The notes beneath the pieces were generated by a model that was not told the DNA's origin, searched no databases, and was given only the letters and a program-made list of their open reading frames with translations. From NCBI GenBank assembly GCA_052034255.1, contig JBPOIU010000022.1:1-64000 (forward strand): a stretch of 64,000 nucleotides of DNA, written 5' to 3'. A program made the translations under genes and the position numbers. Of the stretch, positions 8,947 through 17,513 are shown piece by piece. Within the stretch, counting starts at the first letter, position 1. Every line of letters begins with the position of its first letter. The DNA is from JADJEK01 sp052034255 (GTDB lineage: Bacteria > Planctomycetota > B15-G4 > JADJEK01).

Positions 8947-10248
8947 TCAGCCGCCGTCACCGCATGCGCGACCGAGCACGCGCTCCATGTCCGCCGCATC
9001 GGTCGCGATCGACTTGACCGCCGGGATCGTCGCGCGCAGCCGATCCACCACCGCGGGATCGGCGACGAGGCGGAGAAGCACCGCGGCCAAGTCGGCGGGG
9101 TCCGCGCGTCGGAACGTCAGTCCGCCGCCGGAAGCGACCAATTCGCGCATCCCGCCGAGATCACTCGTGACCACCGGGACGCCGCACTGGAATGCCTCGT
9201 GGATCGTCAGTGGCGAGTTCTCGAACCAGATCGAAGGGACGACCAACGCATCGAGGCCCGTGAGGAAGCGCGGCGCGTCGCCGGGCGCCAACGGACCGGC
9301 GAGGTCGATGCCGGCTCCGGGCGCGATCGCGGCGCGCAAGCGCTCGACGTAGTCCGGGAACCAATCGAGCGCGCCATGGACGACGAGCGTCGCGCTGCCG
9401 CGCGGCAAGCGCTGGAACGCGTCGATCAGCACGTCGACACCTTTGTAGTCCGCGATCGTGCCGAGATAGCCGAGCCGCAACGGCGCCCCCGCACCGCGCG
9501 GCGCACGTGGAGGCGCGGACAGTGGCGGGAAGCCGTAGTCGCTGACGACGACTCTCGCCGCGTCGAGTCCGAGTCCGATCATCTGGTTCGCGAGGAATTG
9601 CGAGGGCGCGACGAACGTCTTCACCGCCGCGACGCCATCGCGCATCGCGAAGAACCGCGTTTGCGCCGCGCGCGCGAAGTAGCGCAATTCGCCGAGAGAC
9701 GCGAACGGATCGGCGCCATCGGCACCATCGGCGCCGTCCGGGTAGCGCTGGCGCTGGATCGGATACGGCGCGAGGCATTGCGCGCACGTCGCGAACGGGA
9801 TCGGATCGCACAGGTTGCCGGCCGGATCGAGCAGCAAGCCCCCCCGCGGACACGCGAGGAAGTACTCGTGCAGCGTCATGACGATCGGGATGCGCCGCGC
9901 GACGGCTTGGCGGATCAGGCCCAAGCCGAAGTAGACGAGGCTCTGGACGTGCACCACGTCGGGGGCGACCTCGTCGAGCACCGCGCCGATCGCGGCATCC
10001 ATGCGCCGATCGTCGTAGAGATCGCGGATGTCGTCGAAGTGGCGGTTGTAGACGACTTCGTGGAACGGCAGCCCGTCGTAGACGCCGGTCGACAGCGCGA
10101 ATTGCGGGCGATCGAGCCGCTTCTCCGTGAACACGACGCGGACGTCGTGGCCGCGCGCCGCGAGCGCCTTCGCGAGGTGGTAGGTGTAGATCTCGGAGCC
10201 GGCGCGATGGTCGGGCAAGAAGTCGTGGATGGCTTCGAGGATGCGCAC
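8947..10248 (-). CDS. GT4 family glycosyltransferase (GTG start)
   Basis: The 433-residue protein is the first gene of the operon running to 138. It has the GT4 N-terminus RILEAIHDFLPDHRAGSEIY, a HEYFLACPRG start to the Cys cluster ending CAQC, the donor loop GYLGTIADYKG and the EX7E motif ENSPLTIHE. A GTG start at 10248 is chosen: GGAG lies about nine bases upstream and the reading begins like the sibling proteins. Residues near 170-180 contain a GAD-GAD-GAD tripeptide repeat coded by a 9-base microrepeat, absent from the siblings. The gene faces the divergent membrane protein gene at 10441 across 192 bases, which should hold both promoters. Confidence 0.88.
   Translation of the reverse strand: MRILEAIHDFLPDHRAGSEIYTYHLAKALAARGHDVRVVFTEKRLDRPQFALSTGVYDGLPFHEVVYNRHFDDIRDLYDDRRMDAAIGAVLDEVAPDVVHVQSLVYFGLGLIRQAVARRIPIVMTLHEYFLACPRGGLLLDPAGNLCDPIPFATCAQCLAPYPIQRQRYPDGADGADGADPFASLGELRYFARAAQTRFFAMRDGVAAVKTFVAPSQFLANQMIGLGLDAARVVVSDYGFPPLSAPPRAPRGAGAPLRLGYLGTIADYKGVDVLIDAFQRLPRGSATLVVHGALDWFPDYVERLRAAIAPGAGIDLAGPLAPGDAPRFLTGLDALVVPSIWFENSPLTIHEAFQCGVPVVTSDLGGMRELVASGGGLTFRRADPADLAAVLLRLVADPAVVDRLRATIPAVKSIATDAADMERVLGRACGDGG
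9711..9737. repeat. 9-base tandem microrepeat inside GT4 gene
   Basis: Three tandem units (CGGCGCCAT, CGGCACCAT, CGGCGCCGT on the plus strand) code for Gly-Ala-Asp three times in a surface loop of the GT4 protein. Being in frame, copy-number change would only lengthen or shorten the loop. Confidence 0.6.
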
Positions 10249-10440
10249 GCGGCGAACTCCGAGGGCTCGATGCCGCGACCATAGCAAGCCGGCCTGGGAG
10301 TCCGACGGCTGGCACGCGAGGAACGCGCGCGCGGGGATCGCCGCCGAGCGGCAAAGCGCGATCGCGACATGCGCTGCGTACGATGCGCCCCACAGCGCCC
10401 GGTTCCAGAGTTGGTCCAGAGTCCGTCGGTTGGGGACGTC

Positions 10441-11829
10441 ATGCGTGCGTGGTTACGGCGCGGCCATCACGGTCCCGTCGGCGCTTTGTTTTGGATCGTC
10501 GCCACGGTGCTCGGGTGGCGCGGTGTGGAGCCGGTCGCGACGTACTTCTACGTCGCGGCGTGGTACCCCGCGCTGCTGGTCGTCGATGCCGCGACGGCGC
10601 GCAAGCGCGGCTGGTCGATGCTGTCCGACCGTCCGCTCGCGTTGTTCTGCCTGTGGGCGTGGTCGACACCGTTCTGGCTGTTCTTCGAGGTCGTCAACCT
10701 GCGCCTCGAGAACTGGTACTACGTCTTCGCCCCGGCCGACCCACTCGCGGGCCGCCTGTTCCTGATCGCGTCGTTTTCCACCGTGCTGCCCGCTCTGTTC
10801 CTCGTCGCCGATCTGCTCGACGCATACGGCTGGTTCGAGAACACGCGCATTCGCCCGTTGCCGCTGACCATCGCGACGCGCACATGGTGCTTCGTCGCCG
10901 GCGTGGCGATGCTCGTGCTGGTGTTCGCGCTCCCGACGCTCGCGTACCCGCTCGCGTGGGGCTTCCTCGTGCTCCTGCTGGAGCCGTTCAACGTCCAGCC
11001 GCGCTGGAACAGTCTGCTGCGCGACCTCGCGTTCGGGCAGCCCGGCCGACTGTTGCGCCTCGTCGTGGCGGGCCTCGCGTGCGGCGCGTACTGGGAGATC
11101 ATGAACGTGCCGGCGCGCGCGCGCTGGATCTACACGATCCCGTTCTTCGACAGGACGCTCGGCGTCGAGATGCCGCCGCTCGGCTTCCTCGGCTTTGCGC
11201 CCTTCGCGCTCGAGGCCTACGCCTTCGTCCGCGCGCTCGAGATCCAAGGTCTGTCGGTGCCGTGGGAGTCCGGCCCTGGTCGAGCACGCCCGCTCGCACC
11301 GTGGTTCCGGCTGTTCGCCGTGCCAGCCGTGGTCACGGCCACGGCGCTGCTCGGCATTCGAGCGCTCGAGCGCTGGACGGTGGACTCCCGCCAGTCGACC
11401 ACCGCGGAACTCCCGACCGTGACCGCGCGGGAGGCCCGGATCCTCGACCAGCTCGGGCTCGCCGACCCGCGCGACCTAGCCGTGATCGACGCCGCGTCGA
11501 CGCCGTTGAACGCGACCGACCTCGCGAAAATCCTGTTCGTCGAGGACGAACGTGCCACGGACCTGATCACGCTGGCGCGGCTCGCCGAGTTCCGAGGCCT
11601 CGGAGCGCAGCGCGCGGCGCTGCTGTTTCGCGTCGGCATCCGGTCCGTGGCCGACCTCGCCGCCGCCGATCCGGACCTGCTGCTCGATCGTTTGGCCGCG
11701 CTTGGTCCACCGTCGCGAACGGTTCGCCCCCAGCGGGTTCTGGGCTGGATTCGGGCTGCGCGCAAGGCCATACGTGATCGGGTGATCGGTCCGGATACGA
11801 GCTTCCGTTCCGAGGCCGATGCTCCCTAG
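10441..11829 (+). CDS. Multi-pass membrane protein with C-terminal DUF4332-like domain
   Basis: The 462-residue protein has about eight or nine hydrophobic segments over residues 12-335. These include a long aromatic one around LFCLWAWSTPFWLFFEVVNL and an acidic WEIMNV segment near residue 220. After the last segment, residues 350-462 form a soluble alpha-helical region. It reads EARILDQLGLADPRDLAVID, then LAEFRGLGAQRAALLFRVGI and SVADLAAADPD, the paired helix-hairpin-helix pattern of DUF4332 proteins. DUF4332-type modules resemble DNA-binding HhH folds, but the role here is unknown. GGGGA lies about six bases before the ATG at 10441, supporting that start over an earlier in-frame ATG. I do not recognise the membrane part. 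Confidence 0.8.
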   Translation: MRAWLRRGHHGPVGALFWIVATVLGWRGVEPVATYFYVAAWYPALLVVDAATARKRGWSMLSDRPLALFCLWAWSTPFWLFFEVVNLRLENWYYVFAPADPLAGRLFLIASFSTVLPALFLVADLLDAYGWFENTRIRPLPLTIATRTWCFVAGVAMLVLVFALPTLAYPLAWGFLVLLLEPFNVQPRWNSLLRDLAFGQPGRLLRLVVAGLACGAYWEIMNVPARARWIYTIPFFDRTLGVEMPPLGFLGFAPFALEAYAFVRALEIQGLSVPWESGPGRARPLAPWFRLFAVPAVVTATALLGIRALERWTVDSRQSTTAELPTVTAREARILDQLGLADPRDLAVIDAASTPLNATDLAKILFVEDERATDLITLARLAEFRGLGAQRAALLFRVGIRSVADLAAADPDLLLDRLAALGPPSRTVRPQRVLGWIRAARKAIRDRVIGPDTSFRSEADAP

Positions 11830-11832
11830 AAT
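11803..11832 (+). promoter_or_regulatory. Possible promoter with TAGAAT -10
   Basis: TTCCGT at 11803-11808 is followed after 18 bases by TAGAAT at 11827-11832, overlapping the stop codon of the preceding gene. The sequence around TAGAAT closely matches that at 52226-52243 (CTAGAATCC then a C-rich stretch), which lies upstream of another secreted-protein gene. It would drive the beta-helix gene with a leader of about 110 bases. Evidence is motif resemblance only. Confidence 0.35.
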
Positions 11833-11948
11833 CCCCGCCTCGTCCGTCGAGCCATCCGGTTCGTCCACGATGCGGGGCGCTCACGCGCCGCGCTCCCGGA
11901 CGTCGGTGTCGTGTGAGTCCTCTCCTCTCGATCGCAAGGACCCATCGC

Positions 11949-13457
11949 ATGAAGAGCTTCGTGAATCGTTTCCGGATCGCCGTGCCCTGCTTGTTCCTCG
12001 CCGTCGCGGCCGGTTCGGCCGACGCAGCGACGATCAACGTTCCGGCCAACTTCCCGACGATCCAAGGAGCGATCGACGCTGCGCTCCCGGGTGACACGAT
12101 CGTCGTCGCCAAGGGTGTGTACGAAGAAGTCCTCAACATCCCGAACACGCTCGTCGGTCTGACGCTGCGCGGCAAGAAGGGTGCGATCTTGGACGCTCGG
12201 CCGGCCGGCGTGGACTCCGGCGCCGGCATCGTCGTCGTCGCGAACTCCGTGACGGTGCGTGACCTCGTCATCCGCCATGCGGCGGACATCGTCAGCAACG
12301 ACGGCGACGGGATCCGGGTGACCGGAACCGGCTTCATCGGCCGCAACCTGACGATTCAACACTGCGAAGGCAGCGGCGTCGCGCTGGGCGGTACGGGCGC
12401 ATTGCTCGACAACGTGACCATTTCCGGCACGTCCGATGGCGTCAACTTCGGCGCCGCGACCACGACGCTGCGTCGCGTGCGGACGAACGGAACGTCGTCG
12501 AACGGCATCGATGGAACGGGCGCCACGGCCGTGATCGACCGGTGCACCGTCCGCGACAGCGATGGATTCGCCATCGTGATCACGGGTGCCACGGCGACGC
12601 TGACGAAGAACACGGTGACCAACTGTGGTTCCACGGCGATCGTGATCACTGGCGCCGGCGCGACTCTGACGCAGAACACCGTGACCCTCTGCAACGACGG
12701 CATCTCCGTCGCGGGCAACAACGCCGCGGTGACCAAGAACAAGCTGCGCTCGGTGGACGGCACCGGCATCGCCCTCACCGGGGATACCGCCAACATCCAG
12801 TCCAACGTGATCGACGACGCCGACACGTGCGTCGCGATCCTCGGCAACGGCAACTCGGCGATCGGAAACACCGGTCGACGCTCGGCGGAAGGCATCACGG
12901 CCGTCGGCACGACGAACAACGTCGGCGACAACGTGCTGCGCGACCAGTCCAACGTCGGCATCTCCATCACGGGTGCGAGTTCCGGAACGTCGGTGATCGC
13001 CAACGACATCCGTAACTGCGTCGCCGAGGGCATCGTCTGCACGTCGGACACCGTGACGATCGCCGGCAACGCTCTGCGCGACTGCGGCACGTTCGATCTC
13101 GCGGCGCTAAGCGTCACGGCGAACTCGAACGACGTCACCGGCAACAACGTCCGCAACGCGCGCTCCGACGGCATTCGCGTGAGCGGCAACTCGAACTCGG
13201 TCGCGGCGAACGTCTGCCAATCGAACCTCGAGGACGGCATCGACATCGAAGGCGGCACGAACAACACGCTCAGCAACAACAACTGCTCGTCGAACTCCGC
13301 CGAGGGCATCGAGAACAACGGCGGCAACACGACGATCCAGAACTGCACGGCGCAGAAGAACCGCACCGACATCGCCAATGACGGCACGCTCGGCGCGTTC
13401 AACTTCAACGTGTTCACGACGGGTGGTCAGGCCACCGCGCCCGAAGTCGACGGCTGA
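11949..13457 (+). CDS. Secreted right-handed parallel beta-helix repeat protein
   Basis: The 502-residue protein begins with a signal peptide of about 26 residues (KSFVNRFR then a hydrophobic core, cleavage near ADA-ATI). It continues with NVPANFPTIQGAIDAA, the opening typical of NosD/pectate-lyase-like beta helices. From about residue 75 to the end it is a ladder of 20-25 residue rungs rich in Asn, Thr, Gly and Val (VTKNKLRSVDGTGIALTG, NNTLSNNNCSSNSAEGIEN). No catalytic residues of polysaccharide lyases are obvious, so a structural or binding role at the cell surface is as likely as an enzyme. AAGGA lies about nine bases before the ATG at 11949. A strong hairpin follows the gene. It stands alone between glycosyltransferase operons. 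Confidence 0.85.
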   Translation: MKSFVNRFRIAVPCLFLAVAAGSADAATINVPANFPTIQGAIDAALPGDTIVVAKGVYEEVLNIPNTLVGLTLRGKKGAILDARPAGVDSGAGIVVVANSVTVRDLVIRHAADIVSNDGDGIRVTGTGFIGRNLTIQHCEGSGVALGGTGALLDNVTISGTSDGVNFGAATTTLRRVRTNGTSSNGIDGTGATAVIDRCTVRDSDGFAIVITGATATLTKNTVTNCGSTAIVITGAGATLTQNTVTLCNDGISVAGNNAAVTKNKLRSVDGTGIALTGDTANIQSNVIDDADTCVAILGNGNSAIGNTGRRSAEGITAVGTTNNVGDNVLRDQSNVGISITGASSGTSVIANDIRNCVAEGIVCTSDTVTIAGNALRDCGTFDLAALSVTANSNDVTGNNVRNARSDGIRVSGNSNSVAANVCQSNLEDGIDIEGGTNNTLSNNNCSSNSAEGIENNGGNTTIQNCTAQKNRTDIANDGTLGAFNFNVFTTGGQATAPEVDG

Positions 13458-13486
13458 TCCGACCGCTGCGCGAAGTGACGTGAAAC

Positions 13487-13519
13487 GGGGGCCGCTCTCG
13501 ACGTAGAGCGGCCCCCTTT
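13487..13519. terminator. Bidirectional hairpin terminator
   Basis: A perfect 12-bp stem (GGGGGCCGCTCT at 13487-13498, AGAGCGGCCCCC at 13505-13516) with a 6-base loop is flanked by AAA before and TTT after. It sits between the convergent ends of the beta-helix gene and the minus-strand GT4 gene, so it can stop transcription from both sides. The T tract is short. Confidence 0.75.
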
Positions 13520-13579
13520 CGCATCACATGTGGATCCGCCGCGGCGCGGAATGGACGGCGCGCGCGCCGACGAACGCGT

Positions 13580-14992
13580 TCACTTCGGCGGAGCGTCCAC
13601 GCGCGCCCGCAGGGCGTCCTCGAGCTCGTGGATGCGCCGCCGCTGTTCGGCCACGATGTCCTCCCACTTCTCGATGCGCACCAACTCCTGGAACGCCGTC
13701 TCGCGCCGATTCCATTCGTCGCGCAGACGTTCCGCGTCGTCGCGCACGGGTGGCGGAGGCGTCGGTCGCCGCAGCGCGTCGGCATAGATGGCTTCGAGCC
13801 GGGACGCGTGCTCCACGAACGTCGCGAGCCGCGGCCCTTCCGCCGTCCGCATCGCATCGAGCCGCCCCGGCTCGTCGACGAGCAGCGCGAGCTTCCGGGC
13901 GAGATCGTCCGCGTCGTTCGGCACGAACGTCAGCACGCGTCCGGTCGCCCGTTCCGCGAGAGCGCCCGCCGCCGCGGCGAGGATCGGAACTCCGAACAGC
14001 GTGGCCTCGTCGAGGATGAACGAGTACGACTCGCGCGCGAGTGTCGGGATCACCGCCACGTCCATCGTCGCGCCTTCGAGGTCGGCGACGCGAAAGCGGC
14101 CGTGGAAGTGGACGTCGGAACCCTCGGCCAGGAGCTCCAGGCGCTCCTTGTACTCCGGCGACGACGCTTCGCCATGCAGGTGGACGGCCAAGCGATCCCG
14201 CCGCGCGCACCGCCGCACGGCTTCGAGCAGCACGTGCGCGCCCTTCAGTGGATGCAGATGGCTCCAGTACGCGACATGGAGTTTGCCGTCCGCCCCGCGG
14301 GCCGGCGCGGTCCGAGGCGTTTCTTCGAGCGAACCGTGCGGCAACGTGACGAGCTGCGCCGCGGTGTAGCCGAGCATGCGTCCGAGGAACGTCCCGTGCG
14401 ACGTCGAAGGGGTGATCACGCACGCGGCGAGTTCGAGCTCGCGCAGCATGTCCGCGCGATAGCGGCGAATCGCCGCCGTGATCTCCGGGTCGCGTTGGAA
14501 GCGCCAGCGCGGCACGCACGTCAGGCACGCGTCCACGCTCATCGGCCGTTCGCACGGCTCGTCGCCGTTCGTTCCCTTGAGCCGGAACACGCGCGGACAA
14601 CTCGGATACAGATCGTGCGCGGTCACGACCGCACGGACTCCGAGGCGCGTCGCGATGGCGACCAGGTTCGTCGACAGCCGGATCCAATGATGCACATGCA
14701 CGAGATCGGGGCGCAACGAGCCGATGTGGCGCTCGAACACCTGCGACACGCCGGGGTGGTACCCCTTGTCCCAGCGGTCGAAGTACAGGTCGTTGCGGTG
14801 CACGCGCGTGACCGGCACGTCGTCGACGACTCCGCGCTCGACTTCGAGGTCCTTGCGCCACTCGAGCGAGCCGGCGAACACGTGCGGCTCGTGGCCTGCG
14901 CGCCGTTGCTCACGCACGAGGCGCGCCACGTAGAGCTCGGTGCCGCCGATGACTTCGGGCGGATAGCCGTGGACGACGTGCAAGATCTTCAC
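13580..14992 (-). CDS. GT4 family glycosyltransferase with C-terminal coiled coil
   Basis: The 470-residue protein has a GT4 core: KILHVVHGYPPEVIGGTELY at the start, DLYPSCPRV opening the Cys cluster that ends CLTC, and EX7E in ESYSFILDE. The donor loop reads YWSHLHPLKG. From about residue 400 it continues as a charged helix with heptad character (RDDAERLRDEWNRRETAFQE, HELEDALRAR), a possible oligomerisation tail that the sibling GT4 proteins lack. The GTG start overlaps the upstream stop by four bases (GTGA). It is the last gene of a three-gene operon from 17357. The glycan step is unknown. Confidence 0.87.
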   Translation of the reverse strand: MKILHVVHGYPPEVIGGTELYVARLVREQRRAGHEPHVFAGSLEWRKDLEVERGVVDDVPVTRVHRNDLYFDRWDKGYHPGVSQVFERHIGSLRPDLVHVHHWIRLSTNLVAIATRLGVRAVVTAHDLYPSCPRVFRLKGTNGDEPCERPMSVDACLTCVPRWRFQRDPEITAAIRRYRADMLRELELAACVITPSTSHGTFLGRMLGYTAAQLVTLPHGSLEETPRTAPARGADGKLHVAYWSHLHPLKGAHVLLEAVRRCARRDRLAVHLHGEASSPEYKERLELLAEGSDVHFHGRFRVADLEGATMDVAVIPTLARESYSFILDEATLFGVPILAAAAGALAERATGRVLTFVPNDADDLARKLALLVDEPGRLDAMRTAEGPRLATFVEHASRLEAIYADALRRPTPPPPVRDDAERLRDEWNRRETAFQELVRIEKWEDIVAEQRRRIHELEDALRARVDAPPK

Positions 14993-16410
14993 GAACCGAC
15001 CTCGCTGACGGGGTGCCGACCGACGAGCGCCATCAGTTCCTCCTCGACGCGATCGACGTGCGCATCAAGCGTCAGCGGCTGCGGCGCCGCGGCGCGCATG
15101 CGCTCGATCACGGCACGGTCCTGGACGAAGACCGCGAACGCGCGGGCCAGCGCTTTGGCGTCTCCCGGCGCGAACAGCAGGCCGTCGACGTCGTGGCGCA
15201 CGGCCTCGGCCATGCCACCGAGGTTCGACGCGACGACCGGCACGCCGGCGGCGCGGGCTTCTTGGATCACGATCGGAAAGTTCTCGAACCAGATCGACGG
15301 CACGACCAGCACGTCGATCTGCGCGAACGCCTTCGCCAGATCGCGGCGCGGCACCGGGCCCTTCAGATCGACGTCGAGACCCTGCGCCAGTTGTTCGAGG
15401 CGCGCGACGTAGTCCGGGTAGTAATCGCGGCGTCCGAACACGAGCAGCCGGCCGTGGCCCTTCATGAAGCGCATCGCTTCGATCGCCACGTGGACGCCCT
15501 TGTGCGGCGCCAACGTGCCGATGAACCCGAACACGACGTGGTCGTGCTCGCGGCGCTTGCGCTCGGCGTGCGCGGGCATCTCGATCCCGAGCGGCAATAC
15601 GTGGATCTTGCGCTTCGGCAAGCCGAACGCGGCCATGCCCTCGCGGACGGTGTTCGACGGCGCGAGGAATCGATCGACGTGGCGCGCGAGCGCGTGGAAC
15701 GCCTTGTCGCGACGCTTGAACAACGGCGCGAACGAGTCCACGCGCGCACGACGCGCGCGATCCGCCTTCTCGTCCTGCGTCGCGCTCGGCGCGTCGCCGC
15801 CGCCGCGCACGAGCGGCAATCCGCGCAAGACGTCGACGACCGGCGCGAGATCGAAGCCCGCGACGTTCTTCGTCCAGCGGATCGCCGAGATCATGCGTTG
15901 CTGCAGCTTCGTTTGCGCGAACTTGAAGTCGGCCATGCAGTTCGCGCACTTCTTCGGCTCGGGGCCGGTGCAGACGCGCTCACCGTGTTCGAGCAATTGG
16001 CCGAAGCGCGCGCACGCGAGGAAGAAGTCGTGCAGGGTCATCAACACCGGGATGCCGCGTTCCTTCGCGATGGCGGGCAAACCCATCGACAACAGCATCA
16101 CGTGCTGCACGTGGACGACGTCCGGCCGGACGTCGTCGAGCACCACGCGGAACTGACGCTCGACCTCGGGGTTCGCGAAGGTCTCGTCGAACGACGCGTA
16201 GAGCAGGTTGTTCGTCAACACGTGACACGGGATGCCGTGCCACTCGCGTCGCTCGAGCGTGTAGTTGTGCCGCGACAACACCTTCTCGGTGAAGAACAGG
16301 TGCACGTCGTGGCCACGTTGTTTCAACGCCCGCGCGATGCTGTCGGTGTAGACCTCGGTGCCGGCCGAGTGTCGTGGCAAGAAGAAGTGCAGGACGAGCA
16401 GCACTCTCAT
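14989..16410 (-). CDS. GT4 family glycosyltransferase
   Basis: The 473-residue protein is a GT4 enzyme: RVLLVLHFFLPRHSAGTEVY at the start, the Cys cluster from DFFLACARFG to CANC, the donor loop GFIGTLAPHKG near residue 300, and EX7E in ENFPIVIQE. A charged insertion of about 50 residues (around residues 190-240) between the Cys cluster and the second Rossmann half distinguishes it from the siblings. Its ATG overlaps the upstream GT2 stop by four bases (ATGA), and its stop overlaps the next GTG by four. The much longer in-frame reading upstream is an Arg-rich antisense-like extension over the GT2 gene and is rejected. Confidence 0.88.
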   Translation of the reverse strand: MRVLLVLHFFLPRHSAGTEVYTDSIARALKQRGHDVHLFFTEKVLSRHNYTLERREWHGIPCHVLTNNLLYASFDETFANPEVERQFRVVLDDVRPDVVHVQHVMLLSMGLPAIAKERGIPVLMTLHDFFLACARFGQLLEHGERVCTGPEPKKCANCMADFKFAQTKLQQRMISAIRWTKNVAGFDLAPVVDVLRGLPLVRGGGDAPSATQDEKADRARRARVDSFAPLFKRRDKAFHALARHVDRFLAPSNTVREGMAAFGLPKRKIHVLPLGIEMPAHAERKRREHDHVVFGFIGTLAPHKGVHVAIEAMRFMKGHGRLLVFGRRDYYPDYVARLEQLAQGLDVDLKGPVPRRDLAKAFAQIDVLVVPSIWFENFPIVIQEARAAGVPVVASNLGGMAEAVRHDVDGLLFAPGDAKALARAFAVFVQDRAVIERMRAAAPQPLTLDAHVDRVEEELMALVGRHPVSEVGS

Positions 16411-17357
16411 GCGCGCCGTCCTGGCTTCAAGAAGCGCGCGACGCGCTCGGGCGTGACTGCCCGGCCGAGGAAGCCGTCCTTCAGCCCGATCCACTTCGCG
16501 ACCGCCGCCCCCGCGCGGCCGCGGCTCGCGGCGACGACGAACGCGAGCGGCCAGGCGAGGACGTCGAACACGAACAGCCCGATCCAACCGCGGACGCTGC
16601 CGTGGCGACGCAGGAAGTGCACCGAGTTCACGGCGTTCATGTACTTGCGCGCCGCCGTGTAGCCGCCGCCCGTCGACGCGGACGCGTCGTGGACCGCGAC
16701 CGCGCTCGCGACGTAGCGATTCTCGAAGCCCGCGCGCGCGGCACGCTGCCCGAACTCGACGTCCTCCATGTAGCAAAAGAAGGATTCGTCGAAGACGCCC
16801 GCGCGCTCGAACACCGTGCGCCGCACGAGCAGCGCGGCGCCGGGTACGTAATCGACCGTCGAGTCCTCGCGGAAGCGGCCGTTCCACACCCGGCCGTGAC
16901 CGCGCAGACGCGAGACGTTCTGTCGGTGGGTGACTTCACCACCCGCTGCCCAGATCCGCCGCTCGGCGCCGGGCAACAGCACCATCGGCCCCACCACGCC
17001 GACGTGGTCGTCCGCGTCCAGCGCGGCCTCGAGGCGCGCGACGCAATCGGGGTCGACCTCGATGTCGTTGTTCAGCAACAGCACGCGGTCGGCGCCGCGC
17101 TCCAACGCCAGTCGGATCCCGAGGTTGATTCCGCCGCCGTAGCCGAGATTCGAATGCGCGACGTGAAGTTGGACGTGCGGTAGCCGCGCCCGGATGCGCG
17201 CGACCGAATCGTCGTGCGAGGCGTTGTCGACGACCACGATCGCCGGCGGGCGCGGACGTGAACGCTCGACCGCGGCCACGCAACGCAGCGTGTGCTCTGC
17301 TCCGTTCCAATTGAGCACGACCGCGACGGTGCCGCCGCTGACCCGGGGTGCCGACAT
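16407..17357 (-). CDS. GT2 family glycosyltransferase, rhamnosyltransferase-like
   Basis: The 316-residue protein begins APRVSGGTVAVVLNWNG, has VVDNASHDDS, the DXD-equivalent NND in LLNNDIEVDP, and YMEDVEFGQRA, the standard pattern of WcaA/GT2 enzymes for surface glycans. Around residues 255-280 there is one hydrophobic stretch (IGLFVFDVLAWPLAFVVAA) that probably anchors it to the inner membrane. It is the first gene of the operon to 13580. The ATG at 17357 has no clear ribosome binding site. The 156 bases before it, up to the end of the next operon, hold no gene and no obvious hairpin. Confidence 0.86.
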   Translation of the reverse strand: MSAPRVSGGTVAVVLNWNGAEHTLRCVAAVERSRPRPPAIVVVDNASHDDSVARIRARLPHVQLHVAHSNLGYGGGINLGIRLALERGADRVLLLNNDIEVDPDCVARLEAALDADDHVGVVGPMVLLPGAERRIWAAGGEVTHRQNVSRLRGHGRVWNGRFREDSTVDYVPGAALLVRRTVFERAGVFDESFFCYMEDVEFGQRAARAGFENRYVASAVAVHDASASTGGGYTAARKYMNAVNSVHFLRRHGSVRGWIGLFVFDVLAWPLAFVVAASRGRAGAAVAKWIGLKDGFLGRAVTPERVARFLKPGRRA

Positions 17358-17513
17358 CGGCCGCGAGTCTACACCCCGACCGCGGCGAAGAACGCGACGC
17401 CCTCGACGCCGATTCGACACGGCCCCACGATCGTCGGCCTCGCGCTTCCGGCGGTCGCTCGAGCGGCCGGGGTCAGGCTCGCGCCAGCCGAAGCGGCGAA
17501 TCGTCCGAGCCGT

